Positions 54,116 through 63,970 of a DNA stretch of 64,000 bases are shown here, piece by piece. The translations under genes were made by a program, and so were the position numbers. The stretch is from an uncultured Bacteroidales bacterium (GTDB taxonomy: Bacteria > Bacteroidota > Bacteroidia > Bacteroidales > UBA932): assembly GCA_945874155.1 (NCBI GenBank), contig CAMCFO010000007.1, positions 1 through 64,000 on the forward strand, read 5' to 3'. The notes under the pieces were generated by a model, which was given only the letters and a program-made list of their open reading frames with translations, was not told where the DNA came from and ran no database searches. Position 1 is the stretch's first letter; every line of letters begins with the position of its first letter.

Positions 54116-54976
54116 ATGAGACAACTTAAGATTACCAAGTCCATCACCAACCGTGAGTCAGCCTCGCTGGACAAGTATCTGCAGGAGATTGGTAAAGAGG
54201 ACTTGATTACCGTGGAAGAGGAAGTCGAACTGGCCCAGCGCATAAGGAAGGGAGACCAGGCGGCTTTGGAGAAATTGACCAAGGCGAACCTCCGCTTTGT
54301 CGTTTCAGTGGCAAAACAGTATCAGAACCAAGGACTTAGCCTTCCAGACCTCATCAATGAGGGCAATCTTGGACTCATCAAGGCTGCCGAAAAGTTCGAC
54401 GAGACAAGGGGCTTTAAATTCATTTCCTATGCAGTCTGGTGGATACGCCAGTCCATTCTTCAGGCCCTTGCAGAGCAGTCCCGCATCGTGCGTCTGCCTC
54501 TGAACCAGGTGGGTTCCCTGAACAAGATCAACAAGGCGCTCCAGAAATTCGAGCAGGAGAACGAACGCCAGCCGTCCAATGACGAGCTTGCCGAGATGAT
54601 TGATGTTCCGAGAGACAAGATTGCAGACACTATGAGGGTTTCTGGGCGCCACGTTTCGGTGGATGCTCCGTTTGTGGAAGGAGAGGACAACAGCCTGCTG
54701 GACGTGCTCGTGAACAATGATTCACCGAATGCGGACCGTGGACTTGTGAACGAATCCCTCAATAAGGAAATCGACCGTGCCCTTTCGACTCTGGCTCCGC
54801 GTGAGAGGGAAATCATAAAGTCCTTCTTCGGCATCGGATGTCAGGAGATGACCCTCGAGGAAATTGGAGAGCGTTTCGGACTCACCCGCGAGAGAGTGCG
54901 CCAGATCAAGGAAAAGGCAATCCGCAAGCTCAAGAACAATTCCCGCAGCAAACTGCTCAAATCATATCTCGGATAA
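54116..54976 (+). CDS. rpoD: primary sigma factor RpoD/SigA (Bacteroidota short type)
   Basis: Primary sigma-70 of 286 aa, the short form used by Bacteroidota (no region 1.1). Starts [20 protein letters not shown] with region 1.2, region 2.4 [15 protein letters not shown], and region 4.2 [20 protein letters not shown]. Bacteroidota primary sigma recognises the TTTG/TAnnTTTG promoters seen across this window. The gene lies between htrA and argS; the 39-bp gap from htrA suggests read-through. Confidence 0.95.
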   Translation: MRQLKITKSITNRESASLDKYLQEIGKEDLITVEEEVELAQRIRKGDQAALEKLTKANLRFVVSVAKQYQNQGLSLPDLINEGNLGLIKAAEKFDETRGFKFISYAVWWIRQSILQALAEQSRIVRLPLNQVGSLNKINKALQKFEQENERQPSNDELAEMIDVPRDKIADTMRVSGRHVSVDAPFVEGEDNSLLDVLVNNDSPNADRGLVNESLNKEIDRALSTLAPREREIIKSFFGIGCQEMTLEEIGERFGLTRERVRQIKEKAIRKLKNNSRSKLLKSYLG

Positions 54977-55024
54977 GTTCGGGCACCAAAGAGGCTCAGC
55001 AGTCCGACGCAAAATTACTGTCAT

Positions 55025-56815
55025 ATGATTATTCAACCGGATAAAATTGTGGCTCAGGCAGCCGCAAACGCAATACATAAACTTTGGGAAACGGAAGTGG
55101 ACCCGTCATCGGTTCAGGTCCAGATTACCAGAAAAGAATTTGAGGGAGACTACACTGTTGTAGTCTTCCCTTTTGTGAAGACCTCCCGTCAGGCTCCCGA
55201 GACCACAGGTGCTGCAATTGGGGAATGGATAGTGGCCAATGTCCCGGAAATCAGCGCATTCAACTGTGTCAAGGGATTTCTCAACCTCAGTCTTTCCAAC
55301 GAGTATTGGAATTCCGTACTGGCGGAGATGGTGCAGACTCCTGATTTCGGGCAGCTCCCGGACACAGGACGCACCGTGATGGTCGAGTTTTCTTCTCCCA
55401 ACACCAACAAGCCTCTGCATCTGGGACACATCCGCAACAATCTCCTCGGATGGTCAGTATCCCGCCTGCTGGAAGCCAACGGCCATAGGGTAATCAAGGC
55501 AAATCTGGTGAATGACAGGGGAATACATATCTGCAAATCAATGCTTGCCTGGCTCAAGACCTGCAACGGAGCCACCCCGGAATCCCTCGGAGTGAAGGGG
55601 GACCATCTCGTGGGCGACTGCTATGTGAAGTTCAACGACCTCTATAAGGCTGAGGTTGAGGCCCTTGTGAAAGGCGGAATGGAAAAGGAAGAGGCCGAGA
55701 AGAACGCTCCGATAATGAAGGAGGCACAGGCTATGCTCGTGAAATGGGAACAGGGCGATCCCGAGGTGCGCGAACTCTGGAAGAAGATGAACTCCTGGGT
55801 GTATGCAGGCTTCGACAAGACCTATTCGGACCTCGGCATTTCCTTCGACAAGATTTATTATGAATCCCAGACTTATCTGCTGGGCAAGGCCTTGGTGCAG
55901 AAGGGCTTGGATATGGGCATATTCGAGCGTCAGGAGGACGGGTCAGTATGGTGCGACCTCACGTCTGACGGGCTGGACCGCAAACTCCTGCTGCGCGGTG
56001 ACGGCACCTCTGTATATATGACCCAGGACCTGGGTACGGCGGAGAGACGCTTCGATGAATACAAGCTGGACGAACTCATCTATGTGGTGGGTAATGAGCA
56101 GAACTACCATTTCCAGGTGCTCAAACTCATTCTCGGCAAACTCGGTTTCGGCTGGTCCGAAGACATCTACCACCTTTCCTACGGTATGGTGGAACTCCCG
56201 GAGGGCAAGATGAAGTCCCGCGAGGGCACGGTTGTGGATGCAGACGACCTCATAGAGAAGATGTACAATACTGCGAAGGAGACCTCACTCGAACTCGGAA
56301 AACTCGACGGAATGTCTGAGCAGGAGCAGGACGAACTTTTCAGGATGCTTTCTCTCGGAGCACTCAAGTATTTCATAATCAAGGTGGACCCGAAGAAAAC
56401 AATGCTTTTCGATCCGAAGGAGAGCATAGACTTCAATGGCAACACGGGCCCATTCATACAATACACCCACGCCCGCATCAAGTCCATACTCCGCAAGGCG
56501 GCTGACCAGGGCATAGACCTTGGTGCGGAAATTCAGAGCACCGAACTCAATGCTAAGGAGGTGCGTCTGGTGAAGATACTGAACAGTTTCCCTGCCAAAA
56601 TAGCCGAAGCCGGTCTGGCACATTCCCCGGCACTCGTGGCCAATTACGCCTACGAACTTGCCAAGGATTTCAACCAGTATTACCACGACACCCCAATTCT
56701 GCGTGAGGAGGATGCATCGAAGTTGCAGCTGCGTCTGAACCTCATTTCTATGATAGCCCGCGTGCTCGTGAAGGCTATGGATATTCTCGGAATCCGTCTT
56801 CCTGAGAGGATGTAA
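55025..56815 (+). CDS. argS: arginyl-tRNA synthetase
   Basis: Class I synthetase of 596 aa. HIGH motif appears as HLGHIRNN, the KMSKR motif as KMKSREG, and the C-terminal anticodon-binding DALR-type domain ends ARVLVKAMDILGIRLPERM. The N-terminal additional domain (1-110) is present, so the gene is full length. It starts 48 bp after rpoD. GTP-like regulation or T-box not seen. Confidence 0.96.
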   Translation: MIIQPDKIVAQAAANAIHKLWETEVDPSSVQVQITRKEFEGDYTVVVFPFVKTSRQAPETTGAAIGEWIVANVPEISAFNCVKGFLNLSLSNEYWNSVLAEMVQTPDFGQLPDTGRTVMVEFSSPNTNKPLHLGHIRNNLLGWSVSRLLEANGHRVIKANLVNDRGIHICKSMLAWLKTCNGATPESLGVKGDHLVGDCYVKFNDLYKAEVEALVKGGMEKEEAEKNAPIMKEAQAMLVKWEQGDPEVRELWKKMNSWVYAGFDKTYSDLGISFDKIYYESQTYLLGKALVQKGLDMGIFERQEDGSVWCDLTSDGLDRKLLLRGDGTSVYMTQDLGTAERRFDEYKLDELIYVVGNEQNYHFQVLKLILGKLGFGWSEDIYHLSYGMVELPEGKMKSREGTVVDADDLIEKMYNTAKETSLELGKLDGMSEQEQDELFRMLSLGALKYFIIKVDPKKTMLFDPKESIDFNGNTGPFIQYTHARIKSILRKAADQGIDLGAEIQSTELNAKEVRLVKILNSFPAKIAEAGLAHSPALVANYAYELAKDFNQYYHDTPILREEDASKLQLRLNLISMIARVLVKAMDILGIRLPERM

Positions 56816-56861
56816 TGTCAGTTCCGCAAATGATGCGAAACGCCTCTAAATCAGGGTTTTG

Positions 56862-57821
56862 ATGGACAGTTCAGTAGCATATTTTCTTGGACACAACACC
56901 AAGACAGCGTTTTCATTCGAGGTGCTGCCACCGGTCAGGGGTAAGGGTATAGATGCCCTCTTTGCCGATGTGCAGCGTCTTATGCAATTCAATCCTGCAT
57001 ATATCAACATTACGACCCATCGTAGTGATGTGGTCTATAGGGAACAGCCCGGCGGAGTCTTCGCACGGGTGAGTGAAAGAGCCAGACCGGGCACTGTCGC
57101 CATTGCAGCGGCATTGAAGGGCAGGTTCGGAGTGCCCACCGTGCCACATATCATCTGCAGCGGATTTTCCGCATCCGAAATCGAAAACGAACTCATAGAC
57201 CTTACCTATCTGGGTATCAATGATATAATCGTTCTCAGGGGAGACCGCGCGAAGGGAGAAAACAAATTTGTTCCGGCTCCGGGCGGGCACGCCCACGCTC
57301 TGGACCTCTGCCGTCAGGTGGTGGATTACAACAATGGTCTGCTGCTTTCGGGAGAGGCTGTGCAAGCGCCTGCTGTGCCATTTTCATTCGGAGTTGCGGG
57401 CTATCCCGAGAAACACGAGGAGTCTATGAATCCGGAGTCTGACCTTCAGCATCTCAAGGAAAAGGTTGATGCAGGGGCAAGCTATATAGTGACTCAGATG
57501 TTCTTCGACAACCGCCGCTATTTCGAGTTTGTGGACCGTTGCAGGGAAGCCGGCATCAATGTGCCTGTGGTCCCGGGTTTGAAACCGCTGACTTCACTCA
57601 CCCAGATGTCCCTTCTGCCCAAGACCTTCCACATCGATTTGCCTGAGGAACTGGCAGCCGAACTGCTCAGATGCACTTCCAATGAACAGGTGAAAGCCCT
57701 GGGTGTGGAATGGGGAGTTTCCCAGGCCCGTGAACTCAAGGCTGCCGGAGTGCCAAGCATACATTTCTATTCAATGAATGCGGTGGCCAGCGTGGAAGCC
57801 ATAGCCATGCAGGTGTATTGA
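56862..57821 (+). CDS. metF: methylenetetrahydrofolate reductase
   Basis: Flavin enzyme of 319 aa that makes 5-methyl-THF, the methyl donor for methionine synthase. N-terminal FSFEVLPPVRGKG (the catalytic Glu) and the YPEKHEES stretch are typical. It overlaps metH by one base (TGATG at 57819-57823), so the two steps are translationally coupled. The start is ATG 56862; a TTG just before adds one residue. Confidence 0.94.
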   Translation: MDSSVAYFLGHNTKTAFSFEVLPPVRGKGIDALFADVQRLMQFNPAYINITTHRSDVVYREQPGGVFARVSERARPGTVAIAAALKGRFGVPTVPHIICSGFSASEIENELIDLTYLGINDIIVLRGDRAKGENKFVPAPGGHAHALDLCRQVVDYNNGLLLSGEAVQAPAVPFSFGVAGYPEKHEESMNPESDLQHLKEKVDAGASYIVTQMFFDNRRYFEFVDRCREAGINVPVVPGLKPLTSLTQMSLLPKTFHIDLPEELAAELLRCTSNEQVKALGVEWGVSQARELKAAGVPSIHFYSMNAVASVEAIAMQVY

Positions 57822-60800
57822 TGCATATCAGAGAAATCATAAAAGACAGAATCCTTGTGCTCGACGGCGCAATGGGCACAGTCATACAGTCCCTTGCCAC
57901 AACGGACGGCAACAACGACCATCTGGTGCTGACCCGTCCGGACCTGATTTCGTCCATACACAGATGCTATCTCGAAGCCGGAGCGGACATCATAGAAACC
58001 GACAGTTTCAATGCCCAGAGGCTTTCCCAGAAGGAATACGGACTGGAGTCGCAAATCCGCGAACTGAATCTTGCGGCTGCCCGTCTGGCCCGTGCCGAGG
58101 CTGACCGTATGACAGAGCTCACACCCGCCAAACCGCGTTTTGTGGCAGGCAGCATCGGCCCCACAGGCAAAACTGCTTCCATTTCTCCGGACGTGGAGGA
58201 CCCGGCCTTCAGGGATGTGGATTTCGACCTTCTGGAGTCTGTCTATGAGGAGCAGATGACGGCCCTGCTGGAAGGCGGTGTGGACCTCTTCCTTATCGAA
58301 ACCATTTTCGACACCATAAACGTAAAGGCCGCACTCACGGCAGCCGCACGTGCTTGCGCAAAAGTGGACAGGGAAGTGCCTGTGATGCTGTCCGTGTCTG
58401 TGGCAGACCTTTCGGGACGCATACTTTCAGGTCAGACTATCGAGGCTTTTCTCGCTTCGGTAATCCCGTTCAAGCCTTTCTCAATAGGTATGAACTGCTC
58501 CTTCGGGGCGGAGAAAATGCTGCCTATGCTGGAGTCCCTTGCGGCCATTGCACCTTGCTATACGAGCGCCCATCCCAATGCCGGGATGCCGGATGCTTTG
58601 GGCAAATACGACCAGGACCCGGCAACTATGGCAAGGGCTGTCAGACCTTTCGTGGAAAAGAAGCTTGTGAATATACTTGGAGGATGCTGCGGCACCACTC
58701 CTGAACATATTGCTGCCATTGCGCAGGTGGTGGGGGGAGCCTGTCCGCGTGAGATTCCTTCTGAGCAAACCCCTTGGCTGTCAGGCATTGACGCTTTCTG
58801 GAACAGGGGTATGTTCATAAATGTGGGAGAAAGGTGCAATGTGGCGGGAAGCAGGAAATTCCTGCGTCTTATCAAGGAAAAGAATTGGAGCGAGGCCCTG
58901 GAAATTGCAGCGGCACAGGTGCGTGACGGGGCTATGGTGCTGGACGTGAATATGGACGACGCTATGCTCGATGCCCGGGCTGAGATGAAACATTTCCTGA
59001 ACCTTATGGCCTCCGACCCTGAGATTTCCCGTGTGCCGGTGATGGTGGACTCCTCCCGTTTCGAGGTGCTGGAAACGGCTCTCAAGTGCCTGCAGGGCAA
59101 GTCCATAGTGAACTCCCTCTCGCTCAAGGAAGGGGAGGAGGTTTTCTTGAAGAGAGCGGCCAAGGTTAAGGAACTCGGTGCTGCACTGATAGTTATGGCA
59201 TTTGACGAGCAGGGACAGGCCGACACCTTTGCCAGACGTATCGAAATCTGCGAAAGGGCCTATCGCCTGCTGACTCAAAGGCTGGATTTCAATCCGGATG
59301 ACATAATCTTCGACCCGAATGTGCTGGCTGTGGCCACCGGTATGCACGAACACGATGCCTATGCCCTGGATTTCATAAATGCCACAGCTTGGATAAAGCG
59401 CAATCTTCCCGGGGCAAAGGTCAGCGGCGGGCTCAGCAACCTTTCCTTTGCATTCAGGGGCAACAATTGGATAAGGGAGGCTATGCACGCCGTATTCCTC
59501 TACCACGCCATAGCTGCGGGAATGGATATGGCTATAGTAAATCCTTCATCCTCAGTACAATACGGGGATATCCCGGAGGACCTGAGGGAGAAAATCGAGG
59601 ATGTGATTCTGAACCGCCGTCCGGATGCTTCCGAAAGTCTTGTGGAGGCTGCCGGGCAGATGCAGAAGATTGAAAAAGCGGAGGAAAAACCACTCGAGGA
59701 CAGGTCAACTGTGCCTCTCAAAGACAGGCTTGTGATGGCTTTGCGCAAAGGAGATGAGACCTTTCTGCAGGCCGACCTGGACGAGGCCCTTAAGGCCTAT
59801 GCTTCAGCCCAGGAGATTATCCAGGGACCGTTGATGGAGGGAATGACCGCGGTGGGAGATTTGTTTGCCAAGGGGCAGATGTTCCTGCCTCAGGTGGTCA
59901 AGACAGCGAGGACTATGAAAAAGGCGGTGGACATACTCAAGCCTTTTATTGGCAATGCTGATTCCACTGTGTCTCCTGTGGGCAAATACCTGTTGGCAAC
60001 GGTGAAAGGAGATGTGCACGACATAGGCAAGAATATCGTGGGAGTGGTGCTCGCCTGCAACAATTTCAAGGTAATTGACCTTGGAGTGATGACTCCTGCT
60101 GAGAGGATTGTGGAGGTGGCTCAAGCCGAAGATGTGGATTTCATAGGTCTGAGCGGTCTGATTACCCCGTCTCTTGAGGAGATGTGCAATGTTGCGACGA
60201 AACTGCGGGAGGCAGGTATCAGCAAGCCGCTTTTCGTGGGCGGAGCCACCACTTCGGATGTCCATACTGCCGTGAAGATTGCACCGCTTTATGACGGACC
60301 GGTGTTCCACGTAAGGGATGCCGCCCAAAATCCTGTGCTGGCGTCGAGGTTGATGACGGACGAAAGAGAGGCTATGATTGCACAACTGCGTGATAGTCAG
60401 GAACTGATACGCCGGGAATATGCAGCCCGGACATCACCTGATGTGCCTGCAAGCGTTGCTGAAAATGCCGCTTCTTCAGAAGGACAATCCAAAACTATTG
60501 CACAGGCGTGCGCTTCGAAATTGAAAATAGCCCCTCAGCCCCGTCCGCCTTATCTGGGCATCAAAACCTTGGATGATATTCCTGTCGAGGACATCATCCC
60601 GTATATCAATTGGATAGCATTCCGCAATCTGTGGAAGGTGAAAGAGGGCAGCAGCGAGGAAGAGGCTGTGCGCAGGGATGCCGAGGCTATGCTCAAGACC
60701 TTCAAGGGCAAATACCGTGTGCGTGCCCAGGTGGCATTCTACAAGGCAAAGCCCGAAGGCGACAACATAGTTTTCGAACATCCTTCATCCTGTCCTTGTT

Positions 60801-61312
60801 GCGCAGGCGAAACCCGAACCGTGCTGCGTGCCAAACGCCAGAGCGAGCCTTGTGCAGACGGACGCCGTCTCAGCCTGGCAGATTTCCTCGCTCCGGAAGG
60901 AGACTATGTGGGAGTCTTTGCTCTGACCGTTTGTCCTGAATTTGTCTCAGACTTGCAGGCTGTGAAGGATAAAGGTGATGATTATCAATCCATTATGATG
61001 CAGGGGCTCGGAGACAGGCTGGCAGAGGCCGCTTCGGAATATCTCCACGAAAAAGTGAGGAAACAGATATGGGCATACAGCCCTGAAGAAAAGCTGAGCC
61101 TGCAGCAGATGCTCTCGGCCCGTTATCAGGGCATACGTCCGGCCGTAGGTTATCCTTCACTTCCGGACATACGCCTTATGTTCACGGTGCAAAGACTTCT
61201 GGACCTCCCGAAAATAGGCATATCACTCACTGAAAACGGTGCAATGTTCCCTCAGGCTTCCGTTTGCGGACTTTACATAGCCTCTCCTCAATCCCGCTAT
61301 TTCATTGCCTGA
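57821..61312 (+). CDS. metH: cobalamin-dependent methionine synthase
   Basis: Full four-module MetH of 1163 aa. Homocysteine domain with zinc ligands Cys226, Cys289 and Cys290 (spacing 63 and 1, as in E. coli Cys247/310/311); pterin-binding domain (NVGERCNVAGSRKF); cobalamin cap and Rossmann domains with D731-V-H733-D-I-G, in which His733 is the cobalt ligand; and the AdoMet activation domain ending in FPQASVCGLYIASPQSRYF. B12 must be available, which explains the transport genes next door. Confidence 0.96.
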   Translation: MHIREIIKDRILVLDGAMGTVIQSLATTDGNNDHLVLTRPDLISSIHRCYLEAGADIIETDSFNAQRLSQKEYGLESQIRELNLAAARLARAEADRMTELTPAKPRFVAGSIGPTGKTASISPDVEDPAFRDVDFDLLESVYEEQMTALLEGGVDLFLIETIFDTINVKAALTAAARACAKVDREVPVMLSVSVADLSGRILSGQTIEAFLASVIPFKPFSIGMNCSFGAEKMLPMLESLAAIAPCYTSAHPNAGMPDALGKYDQDPATMARAVRPFVEKKLVNILGGCCGTTPEHIAAIAQVVGGACPREIPSEQTPWLSGIDAFWNRGMFINVGERCNVAGSRKFLRLIKEKNWSEALEIAAAQVRDGAMVLDVNMDDAMLDARAEMKHFLNLMASDPEISRVPVMVDSSRFEVLETALKCLQGKSIVNSLSLKEGEEVFLKRAAKVKELGAALIVMAFDEQGQADTFARRIEICERAYRLLTQRLDFNPDDIIFDPNVLAVATGMHEHDAYALDFINATAWIKRNLPGAKVSGGLSNLSFAFRGNNWIREAMHAVFLYHAIAAGMDMAIVNPSSSVQYGDIPEDLREKIEDVILNRRPDASESLVEAAGQMQKIEKAEEKPLEDRSTVPLKDRLVMALRKGDETFLQADLDEALKAYASAQEIIQGPLMEGMTAVGDLFAKGQMFLPQVVKTARTMKKAVDILKPFIGNADSTVSPVGKYLLATVKGDVHDIGKNIVGVVLACNNFKVIDLGVMTPAERIVEVAQAEDVDFIGLSGLITPSLEEMCNVATKLREAGISKPLFVGGATTSDVHTAVKIAPLYDGPVFHVRDAAQNPVLASRLMTDEREAMIAQLRDSQELIRREYAARTSPDVPASVAENAASSEGQSKTIAQACASKLKIAPQPRPPYLGIKTLDDIPVEDIIPYINWIAFRNLWKVKEGSSEEEAVRRDAEAMLKTFKGKYRVRAQVAFYKAKPEGDNIVFEHPSSCPCCAGETRTVLRAKRQSEPCADGRRLSLADFLAPEGDYVGVFALTVCPEFVSDLQAVKDKGDDYQSIMMQGLGDRLAEAASEYLHEKVRKQIWAYSPEEKLSLQQMLSARYQGIRPAVGYPSLPDIRLMFTVQRLLDLPKIGISLTENGAMFPQASVCGLYIASPQSRYFIA

Positions 61313-61315
61313 CAA

Positions 61316-62104
61316 TCACTTGGCACGTATGAAAACTATAGCCATCAGCGGCAGTGCTATTATAGACATAGTCGCGCTGATAGGCAGGTATATCCCGAAA
61401 TTGACGTATTTCACGACCAGCCAGGTTATAATCAGCAATGCCACCCCGATTCCGGCAGAAATCAGATAGTGCAGTCTGATATCGTCCTTTTTGCATAATA
61501 TCCGGCTGAGGTTGGGCACTCCCAAGGATATGAAACCTATTGGCCCGCAGATGCTTACGGCACTTGTAACCAGAAACATTATGGCGAGCATCTGCAGTGC
61601 CTTGAACATCGGGCTGAGCTCGATTTCTCCCCTAAGATGCTTTGTGAGTGCCCCAGCCGACCATAGAGCCGACACCAAGCCTATGGCGAAGAGAATCAGC
61701 GAAAAGACTATGTCCCAGGAGGTTACTCCTTCAAGGTTGAAATTGGCGGCTCCCCAGAGGTAGTATTGCTTGAGCAGATCCCCGTTGGGAGCATTGGTCA
61801 CCACTATGGTTCCCAGCGAACCTATGAAGGTGCCGAAGAGTATGCCGAAGGTGATGAGGTTGCGTGTGCTGACTTTCAAGGTGACGAAAAAGCAGACAAG
61901 GGTGCAGATGAGGGTGCAGACGAAACTGCCTACAGTCAGCGAGCACCAGCCGGTCATAGTCGCAGCGGCTGCTCCCAGACAGGCGGCACTGCCCAGCCCG
62001 AGGCTGTACACGTCCCCGAGCTGGTTGCGCCAGAGATACTGCATTTGTATGCCCCCGACCGGCAGAGCGATTCCGGAAAGTATTACATAGAGCAGACTGA
62101 GCAT
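61316..62104 (-). CDS. btuC: FecCD/BtuC-family ABC permease, N-terminally short
   Basis: A 263-aa inner-membrane permease of the cobalamin/iron-siderophore family. The start MLSLLYVILSGIALPVGGIQ aligns to the third helix region of family members, and LWRNQLGDVYSLGLGSAACL is the conserved NPLADPxxLGxSSGA block. Standard members have 320-340 aa, so the first 60-70 residues (TM1-2) are missing. Upstream in-frame codons to 62344 read across the end of btuB and show no membrane helix. Either a shortened permease or an assembly/deletion artefact. It follows btuB by 5 bp, and ATPase and binding protein genes are outside the window. Confidence 0.75.
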   Translation of the reverse strand: MLSLLYVILSGIALPVGGIQMQYLWRNQLGDVYSLGLGSAACLGAAAATMTGWCSLTVGSFVCTLICTLVCFFVTLKVSTRNLITFGILFGTFIGSLGTIVVTNAPNGDLLKQYYLWGAANFNLEGVTSWDIVFSLILFAIGLVSALWSAGALTKHLRGEIELSPMFKALQMLAIMFLVTSAVSICGPIGFISLGVPNLSRILCKKDDIRLHYLISAGIGVALLIITWLVVKYVNFGIYLPISATMSIIALPLMAIVFIRAK

Positions 62105-62109
62105 AGTTG

Positions 62110-63924
62110 TCAGAATTTGAATTCCACGCCTCCATAGAAGCCGAGTCCAGGCATAGGGTAGTCGCGTATGATTTCGTAGTAGCTGTCGTTGAGGTTGCTC
62201 AATGTGAGTTTGAGTGTCAGCGGACCGCAATGAGGCAGTTTTATGGCCTTTCCTAAGCTCATATCCAAGGTATTCCAGTCCGGGAGCTGCCCTGCTGAGT
62301 CGAAGCGTCCGGAACGTATGTTCCACAATGCCGTGATGAACCATCCCCTCCAGTCGCCCTTTGCGCTGATTCTTCCGCTGTGGAGGGCCACATAGGGAAT
62401 CTGCTGTCCGAAACTGTAGCTGTCCGGAGTTTTGTCCACCGCCTGCTGCCAGCTGTAGTTAGCGTCAATATTGAGGGATAAGTCACCGGACCTGAAACCG
62501 AACCCTGCTCCGAGGTCTATGCCTGCGGACTGGACTTTGCCTATGTTGTAGGGCAGCCAGATGTATGGGTCGTCGGGTGAAGGGGATGATATTATCTTGT
62601 CCGTCAGGTAGTTGTAGAAGCCGTTGGCCTTGGCTTTAAGGCTGTATTTGCCACAGAGGAAGCTACGGCTGTAATTCACTCCGAAATCGGTAATCCAGGC
62701 ATCTTCTGGTTTGAGTGCAGTGTTTCCGTATCCTGGGTAGAATTTGTCGTTGAATGTAGGCACACGATAGGACCTGCGGCCTGAAAGCACTATGTCGAAC
62801 CCACGGAATGCAGTGAGTCTCAGACCGAGGGAAGGGGAGACGGCGTAGTTGTGGCCTCCGTCCTTGTCGAATACTCCATTGTATTCAACTGCCAAATCGG
62901 CTTTGAAGATATTGAGGATGAATGAGGTCGCGATGGAGGTGAAGATCCCGTTGCGTGTGGCTGTGTAGAGGTTGGACTCCAGATTGTTCCATTGGTAGTC
63001 CAACGCTGCTGATGCTGTCCACCAGTCGAAAATCCTGAACTGGTGGGAGGTGTTGAGCTGCACTTCGTTCTGGGTGTAGTTGGAGTTGCCCCAGGTGGAG
63101 AAGTAGTCGAGTTTGTCAAGGGCGTATTTCACGCTTGCGTTGACTTTGTAAACGCTGCCGAAATTCTGGCTGACAAGCCCCTGGATGAAGCCGTTCATAT
63201 CTCCCTGACGGTCTGTGGACGGCCAGCTCAATGAACCCGGAGTGCCTCTTCGGGCAAGGTTGAAGTGTGCCTTTGCCTTCCAGAAGCCTCCGTTTGTGCT
63301 GCCCTTGAGGTCCAGACCGGCTTTCATCTGTTTTATGTCATTGTTGCCAAGCGGGTCGTTGTCCGGCTTCAGATAATCTCCCTTGCTGTAGATGCCCGAC
63401 ATATTGGCCCCGAGCACGATTTTGTCCCCCAGTCTGAAATCCATCCTTGCATAAGGAAGGGCGGTGCCGAAAGAGCCTCCGCTGAGCCTGAAATCCCCTG
63501 CAACTATCCTTCTATCAATGAATTCCGGCTCCGATGACAGAAAGGAAATGCTGTTCTGGGTGTAGTCCACCACGGCTTTGCCATAATGTTCCAGGCCTAT
63601 CATCCCGAGGTCCACCTGACCGCTCTGGACATTGTTGGCTCGTACCCCGTCTATGTAGATTGCGGTGTGGGCACTGCCAAGCCCTCTGAGTCCTGCGGTT
63701 TTGAGTCCGCTGTAGCCGCCGTAGTCGCTGATGCTGACTCCCGGAATCTGCTGCAGCACTTCTGTGGCATTGAATGAACCGCTGATGTTGATTGTGTCTG
63801 TGAGTGATACCACCACTCCTCTGTCGGCAACCACTGTGGCCACCTTGATGCTGTCTGTCGTTTCAACAGCCCCGGCAGGAGCGCAAACCAGCAGCCCCGC
63901 CGTCAAAATGAAAGAAAATAACAT
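62110..63924 (-). CDS. btuB: TonB-dependent outer-membrane receptor, BtuB-like
   Basis: A 604-aa receptor: short signal (MLFSFILTAGLLVCAPAGA), plug domain (VLQQIPGVSISDYGGYSGLK and VRANNVQSG) and a 22-strand barrel ending in aromatic Phe (GFYGGVEFKF). It is small for a TonB receptor, fitting BtuB (about 590 aa). The cobalamin riboswitch 50 bp upstream makes B12 the likely ligand. It lies in an operon with btuC. The absence of a basic N-region in the signal leaves the exact start uncertain. Confidence 0.85.
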   Translation of the reverse strand: MLFSFILTAGLLVCAPAGAVETTDSIKVATVVADRGVVVSLTDTINISGSFNATEVLQQIPGVSISDYGGYSGLKTAGLRGLGSAHTAIYIDGVRANNVQSGQVDLGMIGLEHYGKAVVDYTQNSISFLSSEPEFIDRRIVAGDFRLSGGSFGTALPYARMDFRLGDKIVLGANMSGIYSKGDYLKPDNDPLGNNDIKQMKAGLDLKGSTNGGFWKAKAHFNLARRGTPGSLSWPSTDRQGDMNGFIQGLVSQNFGSVYKVNASVKYALDKLDYFSTWGNSNYTQNEVQLNTSHQFRIFDWWTASAALDYQWNNLESNLYTATRNGIFTSIATSFILNIFKADLAVEYNGVFDKDGGHNYAVSPSLGLRLTAFRGFDIVLSGRRSYRVPTFNDKFYPGYGNTALKPEDAWITDFGVNYSRSFLCGKYSLKAKANGFYNYLTDKIISSPSPDDPYIWLPYNIGKVQSAGIDLGAGFGFRSGDLSLNIDANYSWQQAVDKTPDSYSFGQQIPYVALHSGRISAKGDWRGWFITALWNIRSGRFDSAGQLPDWNTLDMSLGKAIKLPHCGPLTLKLTLSNLNDSYYEIIRDYPMPGLGFYGGVEFKF

Positions 63925-63970
63925 AATTGATACGCCTTTATGGATGCTTGACCCCGAGCCTCCTGATTTG

